In this document: positions 23,574-32,691 of the stretch, piece after piece
How positions within the stretch are numbered: the first letter of the stretch is position 1
How the letters are laid out: each line of letters starts with the position of its first letter
Assembly: GCA_037179335.1 (NCBI GenBank)
Contig: JAKZHN010000023.1
Location: forward strand, 538,961 to 602,960
Source of the DNA: Cyclaneusma minus
Lineage: Eukaryota; Ascomycota; Leotiomycetes; Marthamycetales; Marthamycetaceae
Direction of reading: 5' to 3'
Length of the DNA stretch: 64,000 bases
Notes under the pieces: generated by a model
Told to the model about the DNA's origin: nothing
The model's input: the letters and a program-made list of their open reading frames with translations, nothing else
Database searches by the model: none
Program-made: the position numbers and the translations under genes

Positions 23574-26207
23574 TCAGCCAAGCACAAACATCTCCCCATG
23601 CCACCCATAGGCCCGGTTCAGCCTCCTCCCATGTCGTCTAGCATGGGTAAAGGGAATCTTCACACCGGGATGCGGTTCATGGATCATGATTGGTCTCTCC
23701 ACATCCAACTTCCTTGGCGTAAACTGCCACGCAGACCCATACAGCTTCTCAGCCTCAAACCCCGTCGACGTCATAGCATGCAAGAAATCCGCCCAAGCCA
23801 CTTCCCCTGGCTGTGTTGAAGACGTGGGTGTGAAGAAGATCGTCTTGAAGACTTTCAGAGCACGTTTGTCAACTTTGAAGACCGGCTGGACGTCTTCTTC
23901 CACGTTGGCGACTTTAGGCTCAGGGGCTGATGTGTTAGGTTCCGCGGATCCGCGGGTCTTGACTTTAGGCTTGGGGAGCGCAGGCTTGGCTTTGGAGACT
24001 GTCTTTTCTGTACTTTGCTCAAGCTCGAAGTGTAGTTCGGAGAGTGGTCGCGTCAAAGCTTCGATGTTGGCTGTGGAAGTGGCGGCTTTGACTTCTTTAC
24101 TTGGCTCAAACCACTCCGGAGTTCTTTGCAGCGACCGGCTAGAAAGTAGCTGCCGGAGGTTTGAGCTCACGGCATTCTGCTGCAGCAAGTGCTGATCCAC
24201 AGCTTTCCAAAACTCGTCCAAGTGCTTCTCGGCGAGTCTCATCGCTTCCACGTTTTCGCGGGTTCTGCGCTTGTGAGCTGGATAGCTGAATCGACCATTG
24301 GTGGGTGTGCCAAGAGCGATTATATTAGATGGCCAGTATTCTATATCGTTTCGCGGACACAGTAGACTGCTCGAATGCTTTGATGATCTGATCTTCATGC
24401 ATAGCCATGTTGTATTTGAATGTTGCCGCCCATGGTTGGTGCAGACATTGCGTGAGAACTGTGAGGTCCGAAATTTGGCCAGCCACCCAGGAGGAAATAA
24501 GTTCATTGGCCTCAGGATCCTTTTGCATCGATGACTCGAGGCTTTCCATGAGCATATCCATACCAGCAATGATACGTCTTGGCTCGTCGACCAACATGCT
24601 GAACACCCATGAGATGTCGGCAAAGCTCTTTCTCTTTGGCCCTGGGCGCGTCGATAATTGATTTTTGCCGTTGATCACCTCTGTTGGTTCACGTACCCAG
24701 TACGGACGCATTGGTGGTGACGGTGGTAGACCAAGCTTCAAGGCTTCGATGTTGTGTTTCGAGAACTGCGTCAAACAGTGATGTAGTTGATAAAACGCCA
24801 TCGCATATTCATCGGGCAGCGCTTTTTCTGGGGAGATTTGGTCGGCATATTTCTCTTTGAGCTGTTGCAATCTGAGGATTTGATTGTAAAGTGAGGTCCA
24901 GTTCTCGAGTCCTATGAACCCATATGCCATCAAATGTCTCAAGACTTGTTCCCAAAAGACAGGCTCCTTGCCCAGTCTTTCAAACACTGGGTGTTTGCGT
25001 CCAAATCTGTCGGAAATCATTTCCGCAAAATGCTCCTTCCAATCAAGAACAGTCTCCGCAAAAAAGGCGGGATCTTCTCTCAGGGACCAGAGGTAGTCTT
25101 TGGCTTCTTCGAGCTTTGCTGCTATGAGGAACTCCAGCTTTTCCAGATCAAGGTTTGCTGGTAGTCGGTAAGGGGCCTCGGCCGCAGTCGTTGCAAGCGA
25201 AGCTAGACCAGTCTCATTGCTTGACACCGAAGGTGGCTCGGGCTTGATTGGGACGCTCAAATCCAGAACCTTCTCTTCCGATACGTCATGTAGAATCCCT
25301 TTGCAACACTCAACAAGGAACTTGTATATACGCTCCTGCACTTCTAGTACGAGAAGACCAGCACCTGGCAAATATTCCCACCCTGATACCATCCAACTAA
25401 ACGCCTCAGAGTGATCGCTCCAAGCCATTAGCTCGCCATATGTTTCGGGGGTACGTCTGCCGTTGAGAAGCATGGTGTATTCGTTCAAGTAAGCCGGCAA
25501 TATATTAGAGGAAGCAAGCCCAACGTGAATGCTTTCGAAGTACTGGCGAAGGCATCTGGCGGGTTCCGGCCCCTAGAATTGAGGAAGAGGAGAAGTAATT
25601 TAGATTAGACGAGGTCTTCGAGGTTGATGTGTGGCCACAGGAATGCCTGCCGCTTGTTGGCCACATTTGGGTGCTTGAAGGCGTAGATATCCGGTCGATG
25701 ATATGCGGGCATATTTGGCCAGGCCGAGAGCAGAATTGCCTTACGTTTGTCCTTCGATCTTTTCGCCCATCGCTTCTGTATTGTAGCCTCGTATCGCTCA
25801 ATAATCTGATTGAGTGTTGTCCAACTCTTGAAAATTTGCTCAGATAGAGCTCTTGCTTGTGACCGAACCTCGGAAGGCTGTGGCATAGGCGGCATACCTC
25901 TTCCCCCCTGCATCATCTCTAGAAAGGCCTGGGGATTACGGTACATCTCCTCAACTTCGGCATCGTCGATACCGTCAGGGTTGTTCGCACCATACTCCAT
26001 AATCTCCTCCCACTGCCGCCTTCCATGCTCTAGATCCATGTCGATGGTGTCTCGAAATGCTGACAAGGGCCGTCTGTGAGCCTCGACTCTCGAGGTTTGA
26101 GTTGATGGGCTGGAGGAAGGAATTGTTGAAAAGTTTTTAGCAAGCGGGTTGTGGAGTAGCGGGAACATGGATTGAACTTTAAGGTAGAGAACGAATTGTT
26201 TGACCAT
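23574..26207 (-). CDS. Uncharacterised fungal-family protein, with probable frameshift near 24345
   Basis: Exon 1 runs 26207-25611 (199 codons from MVKQFVLYLKV). A 38-nt intron with a weak donor (GTCTAA) leads to exon 2 at 25572. The protein resembles a large family of fungal proteins of unknown function, with stretches such as MDLEHGRRQWEEIMEYG, FLWPHINLEDL, YLNEYTMLLNGRRTPETYGE and a later block NGRFSYPAHKRRTRENVEAM. Exon 2 reaches a stop at 24325, while the last block and a ~220-residue tail lie in another frame, overlapping from about 24350 and ending at 23574. No good intron joins them: the only in-phase option needs the poor donor GTCCGC. A one-base change near 24345 (mutation or assembly error) is the simplest reading. 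The tail is Lys/Ala/Pro-rich. Function unknown. Confidence 0.6.
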
Positions 26208-26706
26208 GCCAATGCTGCCTGAGGCAGCCACCGGAGCGTGGCGGTGGCCCAAGCGCCAGGGGCACCAATTTGCGCCAAGACTGCGAATAGCTTCATAAGG
26301 GAGCTCCACACGGAGCTCCCTTCCCTCCTTAGGTAGTCACCAATCAACAGTCATATGTACCTACGCATGCCCATTACAGTAGCACGTGCCTAAGGTGATT
26401 CACGCCATCCTGTTGCACCGACACGAACCCTGCGCGGGCCGGTAACCGAATTCGGCTACACAGCGACTAGCTCGCTACTAGCACCGTAACACCAGATGTA
26501 TTCTTATGGTAAAGTGCCTCAGACAGCATACCAAGGTCCTCAATTCGAGTTCTGCACGCGCCCCGAAACCTTTACTTTGACAGCCTCTGCAGAAAATCCT
26601 GGGTACATTTAGACGAGAAAAAGTGTCAGTGATCTCGCATGCGAAGATGAGATCATTAGAGAAACTTTCGATGGGAGGATGCAGATGCTACCGGTGATAT
26701 TGTCAT
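26208..26706. other. Intergenic region
   Basis: About 500 bases between the uncharacterised gene and the 3' end of the UstYa-like gene. No gene, tRNA or repeat was recognised. Confidence 0.5.
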
Positions 26707-27437
26707 CTAATCTCTTGCATCCGTCCCTTGTTCTTCAACCCATCGCCTCAACACATTGGGATCCCGGCAATGATGTAGATCATACCCGGTTACCCCATGC
26801 AATCGTTCAACCACAGGCTCGAAATTGGTATCTGCGTGGCAGAGAAGAGACTCTCGCAGGTAATCCAGGCAGTGACGAACGTGTTTATCCGATGCCTTAT
26901 TTTTCACATCATCGTTGGGACTCGTCCTTAATCCCCAGTATCCGTGTCGGAGTGCATCCTATTGATATGAGCACCAGGTTTTGACTTGGTTTTGGATTGA
27001 ACTTACCAAGCAGTGAAGTTGATGAAACATGGCCAGACCAAACACATGCTCTTTGTCGTTTGGATGCTTAAATAAACCTGCTCCTGAGAGTCCTGAAGGA
27101 TACATGGCAGCCCATGCTTGGTTGGTTTCTGGTGACGGTGCCTCCCCGTACATTTGGCTGCGAACGAAGGTTGTCTGGAGCGGACCAAGAGCTGGAAACA
27201 ATTAGCTTCAGTCGGTATCGCACGAGGTAAAGGGGGCCAACCGGGTGGTAAGCCGAAAGGGCCTGTTAGACTTTCATGCTTGCCTAGAAGAAACCCTGTC
27301 GATACCGCCAATAGAAGAGAAATTATCCAAAGAATTCTGGGAAGTAACTGCCAGAAACATGCATTGCGATTCTTTGGGTCGCTGCCTGAAGGAAGCATAG
27401 AATATCCCAAACTCTTTGGATACCAGGATTGCGCCAT
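26707..27437 (-). CDS. UstYa-like oxidase (DUF3328), membrane-anchored
   Basis: Three exons (27437-27242, 27191-27007, 26958-26707) with 50- and 48-nt introns join to 210 residues. Residues ~34-53 (RILWIISLLLAVSTGFLLG) form one N-terminal transmembrane helix. The two family signatures are HQLHCL, immediately before intron 2, and HCLDYLRESLLCHAD. These histidine/cysteine motifs are thought to bind the metal in UstYa-type enzymes. Known members oxidise or cyclise peptides in fungal RiPP pathways (ustiloxin, phomopsin, cyclochlorotine), and others act in unrelated metabolite clusters. All motifs are intact, so the gene looks functional. A damaged P450 lies 1.7 kb away on the other strand. No repeat-bearing precursor peptide was found nearby, so the gene appears orphaned or part of a decayed cluster. 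Confidence 0.85.
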
Positions 27438-27569
27438 GGAGGTGAGAGGAATAGTAGGCTTGCTCGAATGAGAATATCAACTGCAGACTCTTGACTACCC
27501 AGGGAGGTAAGGTATCGTTGAGTCGTTGAGTTTTGTCAAGCAGGCAGGAGAGGTGAGGGATCTCAGCAC

Positions 27570-27759
27570 TGACATAGATTCTGAAGCTGATTACCATATT
27601 AATAGTAGGACAAATGATTGTCTGATAGGGCTGACAGGTGAGCTGAGAATAGAAGTCTGAGGCTCGGACTCTGAGCTACAAACAACTCTCAATAAGAAGC
27701 TAAAACAAAGGCTTGGAACTCAAATCGCCACACAAACAAGGAACAAGCGATATTTCACA
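27570..27759. repeat. Diverged direct repeat, copy A
   Basis: Shares an extended match with copy B at 28309-28448. Common blocks are AGATTCT, TGA(T/C)TACC(A/C)TATTAA, TAGGACA, CTCTCAATA, AGCTAAAACAAAG, CTTG and AACAAGCGAT versus AGCAAGCGAT. Copy A carries about 50 extra internal bases and more A/T at mismatches (for example ATAAGAAG versus ATAGGGAG), as RIP mutation would give. Both copies begin TG and end CA. Confidence 0.6.
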
Positions 27760-28308
27760 CAGCTCAACGCCACCCTCGGCGTACCGTCCACGATCTTCAT
27801 GTAGAAATGGAAAACCATGCAAATTTCTTTCCCCTAAAATCTTCAAATCATGAAGTCAAGCGCTTTATATAGTAACGGTCTTTAAACGGAAGCTTTCTCT
27901 GAAATCTGTAGGCTGGCCTATCAATGCTGCCATGATGTCTTCAAGTCGGGACGTTTATTGAAGCCTTGAAGGCTTCTGAAATGGCTTTGGTAGTCATGCT
28001 AATTTCAAAGAGGGAGCGCTCTCCGATATTAATCGGGATGGCAAATTTCTGGAAGGGGGCGTTCTTTCATGAGGCAGGTCAAATGCCGAAGAGAGAATTC
28101 TTCCAAGAAGGCAGCGATCGGTCGTTCCTGTAAAAAGAAAAAGAGAAAAACATTCTTTCAAGGAGGTCAGTCAGGTCGTTGTGGGGCCGGGAAAGCCGAA
28201 CAGGTCGGAGGCCGCGCAGGCCAGTCGGTCGGATAAGAGGCTGGGCCGGCCGGTTGGGTCTTAAAAATGTCTTTGGCATTCGTAATATATTCCCGTCAAC
28301 ATGGTCGA

Positions 28309-28448
28309 TGTCAGAGATTCTAGAAGGAGCTGACTACCCTATTAACAATAGGACAGCTAACAGTCTAAGCTGCAAAGAGCTCTCAATAGGGAGCTAAAAC
28401 AAAGAGCTTGAAGCTCTCAAACATACCTGGAGCAAGCGATGCTCCACA
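28309..28448. repeat. Diverged direct repeat, copy B
   Basis: Partner of copy A, about 740 bases downstream in the same orientation. It is the shorter and less A/T-biased copy. The spacing and TG..CA ends recall the terminal repeats of a small non-autonomous LTR element, but I see no primer-binding site or polypurine tract at the expected places. Confidence 0.6.
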
Positions 28449-28735
28449 CTGCTTGAACAGTTTCCCTGCCTCTCTTTTCCGGTAATATTTTATCAGAACT
28501 TGGTCCGGATCTCTCGCATGACAGAAGTAGGTTTCCCAATTACCATGATAGTACATCAAATCCAGGCTCTATCTCTGATCCAGAACTTGACCGTTCCAAG
28601 TGGAGCAGTAGAAGGACTCGGACATGTCCAATGTTGCGCTTGAACTTCAATCCATGTTGCATATTTTAGACTCCATGCGGATTGTTAGAACTTAACAAGT
28701 ACCCCTGTTGGAGCCTGCTTCCATTAATAAAACCC

Positions 28736-29095
28736 CTAACATTCTTGTAGGTTCGAGGGGCCGAGCCCCACGCAGACTACCGTAATGCAAATAACGAGTC
28801 TACGAATAACGAGATGCATAAGAGTGGATTGCGATAGCCGCCAATGCGCATCTGCATAAAGCTCAACTAACACGCACATCGGATTTCTGGACAACATGAA
28901 ATATGCTGTAGCCAGCTCTCCAAAAACCAGACCTTCTGCCGCACTGCCAATAAAATGCCTATAGCCTTGCTCGCAAACATCGAAATAAAGCTCAATGAAT
29001 GACCAGTTTGGCACATAAAGGTCAACTACCAAACGAGCCACAGCCTTTCCTTTATTGCTCAAAATGGGGATCGTCTGACAAATTCTGATCGGCAT
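28736..29095 (-). CDS. Unrecognised 119-residue open frame
   Basis: An ATG-started frame of fairly protein-like composition (for example RLVVDLYVPNWSFIELYFD and EGLVFGELATAYFM), lying just upstream of the P450 remnant on the opposite strand. It has no signal peptide and resembles no family I know. It may be a chance frame or a fragment of a spliced lineage-specific gene. Confidence 0.2.
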   Translation of the reverse strand: MPIRICQTIPILSNKGKAVARLVVDLYVPNWSFIELYFDVCEQGYRHFIGSAAEGLVFGELATAYFMLSRNPMCVLVELYADAHWRLSQSTLMHLVIRRLVICITVVCVGLGPSNLQEC

Positions 29096-29108
29096 CTTGC
29101 TCTAATAG

Positions 29109-30720
29109 ACACTCGTACGGGCTCGCAACTTCATCCAAAGCAAGCAAACCATTCAAAAGCAACTTTGCAAAAACCCCCCGTATTTCACCGGTCGAAAACC
29201 ATCCATCCTTGGCTTTGACATCATCTACCTGCTCCGGAACACCACCACCAATGGCTCCGAGAAGCTTTCCCCACCAGAGCGATTTGAAGCTCTAGGCTCA
29301 ACATACCAGACCCAAGTTCTCACTTCTCCAGCGATCATCACTCGCAACTCCCTGAGCATTCAAGCAATCTTTTCTTCAGACGCAGCAAGTTATGGAAACG
29401 GGCCCCTTCGCCGCTTCGCTTTCTCCCCACTAGTGGGAAAAGGCGTCATGAGACTCGATGGTTCGGAGCATGAAAAATCTCGTGCCCTTCTCAGACCCGG
29501 CTTCTCCCAAGCGCATCTCGAAAGAGGGACGACGTATCTTGCACACGTTGAGAACTTGCTCAGGCTGATCCCAACAGATGGATCGACGCCAGTTTTGCAG
29601 CCGCTGTTTGGAAGAATGGACCTTGATGCGTCGACAGAATTAATTTTTGGGAGTCGGTGAGATCGCTGACGAGTGACTCGCTCATTGATCGGGAGGGCTT
29701 CCCGGTGGCTTTTTCCAAGGCGCAGATGGGGATGGGAAAGAGGTTTCAAATGATACCGCTGAATATCTTGCATTGTGGTGCGGTGTTCTGGGGAGCGTGT
29801 GGGATTATTCGTCGATATGTCAAGACTGCAGTAGATAAAGCGTTTAGCCGGTTGCAAGAGAAGGGGGCGAGTGGAATGGGGAAGACCTTGGTATTGGTAG
29901 ACAGTCTTGTCGGGGAAGGGAGAAATAGAAGTGAGATTGAGGATGCTTTAATGAACGTATTCATGCCAGGTGAGCAAAATCCCCAACTTACTAGACATAT
30001 CATTTCCCCCATGAACTTGGACAGCTCTAACAACCCCCAGCTCACGACACAACATCCATCCTCCTCTCCAATATCTTCTTCCACCTCGCTCGCAACCAGG
30101 ACGCATGGCACAAACTCCGTGCAGAGGTACTCTCCGCGCCGCCCGCGACATCAAACAGCCTAAAGCGCATGACCTACCTGCAATCCGTGATCAACGAGAC
30201 CCTCCGTCTCACACCACCAATAATAGCCATGACGCGCATAGCCCTCGCAGACACCGTGCTACCCACCGGCGGCGGGCCCTCTCAAACATCTCCCATCTTC
30301 ATCCGCAAAGGAACCATCATGGCCGCAAGTTTCCAGCAACTCCACCAAAATCCCACCATCTACGGCGGAGATCCGCAGCTTTGGAGGCCGGAAAGATGGC
30401 AAGATCGCAAGCTCTCCGATCTAGCGTGGAAATTCATGCCCTTCGGAGGCGGACCGCATGTATGCCCGGGCCAAAATCAGGCGTTGACGAATACCGGCCT
30501 CACGGTGGTAGAGTTGCTGAAGCATTTCGAGAGAATCGAGACCCGAGATCCGGTGGCGGAGTTTGTACCGGTATCGAAGTTGGTTACGGAGAGCAAGAAT
30601 GGGACAAAATTCGCTTTGTTTCCAGCGACGTCTTTTTGTGCTAAGTTCGAGTGCGAAGTATATCTAACTCGGTATGCTATATTTCATTTGGGCGGTTGTA
30701 TATCTGAGAGACCAGTCTAG
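29109..30720 (+). pseudogene. Cytochrome P450, CYP52-like, apparently damaged
   Basis: CYP52-type P450s hydroxylate alkanes and fatty acids at the ER membrane. Homology starts at 29109 and reads through GNGPLRRFAFSPLVGKGVM and EHEKSRALLRPGFSQAHL. A 71-nt intron (29970-30040) restores the I-helix as AHDTTS. Then come the ExxR helix (INETLRLTPP), WRPERW and the heme loop FMPFGGGPHVCPGQ. Three faults appear. No ATG or membrane anchor precedes the homology, and stops lie just upstream, though a CTAATAG acceptor at 29108 leaves room for a missing exon. The frame shifts by one base at about 29656, between ELIFGS and VRSLTSD, with no usable intron. The conserved heme-loop Arg is His. The I-helix Ala-Gly is also altered. 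I call it a probable pseudogene; assembly error could explain the frameshift alone. Confidence 0.7.
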
Positions 30721-31176
30721 GTCGGATAGATTAGCGTTCTGAGTAAACCTGAGTAAACATGTTCTGGAAGTCGATCTTTGTTATTTGTACACGCACGCGG
30801 ATTGTCAACTCTGAACAAAGAACCCCTCCAGACTCTCGAGTACCACACCGGCACAAACCATGAAGAATGCAAGTGATAATGAGCAACAAGGAGGACAAAG
30901 AAACAAGAACACAACAGACATACGCACCTGCAATGCATCGACCCAAACATCCACTCTCCAGCTTGCCATCTCTTTTTTGGTCTCATTCCCAGAATAAAGC
31001 CCCCGGGCCCCGAGTGGGTAAATACAATCGCCATTCGTCCTTACACATGTACTATCAGAATTCGCCGCCATCCAGGCAGACATCACGTCACAAAGGAGCG
31101 GAAGAAGGACAAAAAGAAGAAGGAGGAGGAGAAGAAGGAGAAGCGAAATAAGAGCAGGCCCAAGAAAGCCTGTAAA
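30721..31176. other. Intergenic region with polypurine tract
   Basis: About 450 bases between the P450 remnant and the kinase gene. Its last ~60 bases (31095-31155) are an almost pure A/G run directly before the kinase start codon, probably within its leader. No gene was recognised. Confidence 0.5.
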
Positions 31177-32691
31177 ATGAACAACACCCAGATGCAAGCA
31201 CTCTTAGCACAGGCAAGGGCCGCAGGCGCCGCCAAGCGTTCCTGGCTCGACTCCGAGCCCAAATGGCAGGAACAGCTCGGCCAAGGCTGGGAGGGCAAAA
31301 TGATACTCGGGCAAGGCGGATTTGGCGTCATCGGTCACTGGACGTGGAAAGGTTTTCCGGGCCAGGACACAGGCTTCACACTCCATGGCGTCGCCGTCAA
31401 TGACATTGCCGTCAAGCAGACGAAGGTGGTACGGAACGGTGCTAGCAAAGAGGCAGAGTTCTTGAAGTATTTCAATGGCGCTGAACCCGGCAGCCGCGTG
31501 TGTCCGCATATTATACAATTGATCGCGGGGCCGTATGTTGAACGCGGGCAGAATACAGAATTGCCGGGAGATATTGATAAGGGCTCCATTGAGCGAATTT
31601 ATATGGAATACATGAGTGGGAGGGATCTGCATATAAGGCTGAATGGTACGCCTCGAGACGATTTTCTGGATAGGGAGGGGAAGTGGCCGGAGGTGAATCT
31701 GTGGAGTATGTTCCTCTATCTGGCCAAAGCTTGCCAGGCGATGAGCTCAGGTTCTGAGGACCCTAAAGCCCAAAGATGGGAAAAGACCGAAGTTTGTGCG
31801 TTCCCTACTTCCCCCTCCTTCATCGGTTCGCCTTCACGTCTGTTGAGTTGCCGGTACTGATGAGGATGTACAGGCCATTTTGACCTCAAACCCGGGAACA
31901 TATTTTTTGCAGGCGACGTCGACAACAGCAATAATGAGCATAAATCATTTCATATGTGCAAAGTGGGAGACTTCGGCTTGTCTCAGTGGGTTCCGGACCC
32001 AAATAATCCAAATGACCCGTCAATGGACGAATTCGTCAGACGGTCGGAGGATAGACCAGGCACAGTATCTTGCTTACCTCCAGAACAGTTGAACCCAAAC
32101 TTGAAGCGTCATGATTGGGAACACGATCAGATACGGATGATCCCTAGGCCACCTGAGAATAGCGAAATATGGCAGAAATACGTAAGATCCACCAAATGGT
32201 TCCCCACTCGTCCTCGTCTCGGGACACCATCAAATGTTTGGCAGATTGGCTGGATGATGCATTGGACGATTTGCAGATATGATCATAATAGGGTAGATAA
32301 GGAACTCCCTTTCAAGATTAGGTGGACTCCCAGACTCAAGAACAGCGGTGTGACTTTCGGAAGAAAGCTGGTCGTGCCCAAGGGCATTGGCCGCGACAAA
32401 GGCCGGGAGACTCGCTATTCCAGGGCCTTGCGCGCTTTGATCCTCGAGTGTCTCCTGGGCGAATCTGATCAGAGACCGCTACCAGAGGAGATCATTGACC
32501 GCACAGAGCGAGCTCTCGCTGCCATCCAAGCCAACAATTTCGTGGACATTGATGTTCCCGATGATGACTTGAAGATTGTAGAGGAAGAGCGCCCTCATTC
32601 GCACCCCGAGCCGCCTCCCCCGCAAACCGGGGGCAAACGGAAGGCACCACAGGAGGAGGATGTAACTGACTCAAAAAGGGCAAAGCGATAA
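31177..32691 (+). CDS. Protein kinase of an expanded fungal family (non-RD)
   Basis: Two exons (31177-31795 and 31874-32691; 78-nt intron with donor GTGCGT) give 478 residues. The kinase fold is complete: glycine loop LGQGGFG at ~44-50, ATP-anchoring Lys in DIAVK (K80), a glutamate-bearing helix (ASKEAEFLKYF), catalytic loop HFDLKPGN restored exactly across the splice, and DFGLS. The catalytic loop has HFD where most kinases have HRD, so it is a non-RD type not expected to need activation-loop phosphorylation. The C-terminal tail is acidic, then Pro-rich and Lys-rich (GGKRKAP, SKRAKR), a possible nuclear signal. The kinase belongs to the large, poorly studied fungal set seen in accessory regions. 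Substrate and pathway are unknown. No frame damage. Confidence 0.85.

Larger units (their letters stand above)
27438..29108. other. Repeat-bearing intergenic region
   Basis: About 1.7 kb between the UstYa-like gene and the P450 remnant, which are transcribed away from each other. It contains two diverged direct repeats (27570-27759 and 28309-28448), a GC-rich block at about 28170-28260, and one unrecognised 119-codon frame at its right end. No transposase or reverse transcriptase is visible. Confidence 0.5.

Noticed and set aside
26400..26580. Possible tRNA near an ATTCGAGTTC sequence
   Set aside because: The B-box-like string is not flanked by pairing T-stem or acceptor-stem bases, and no A-box lies at the right distance.
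27570..28448. Calling a complete LTR retrotransposon
   Set aside because: The interval between the repeats is only ~550 bases, with no coding sequence, primer-binding site or polypurine tract that I can identify.
29640..29700. An intron explaining the P450 frame change
   Set aside because: The GTGAGA donor exists, but every acceptor restoring the frame gives an intron of 17 nt or removes conserved sequence.
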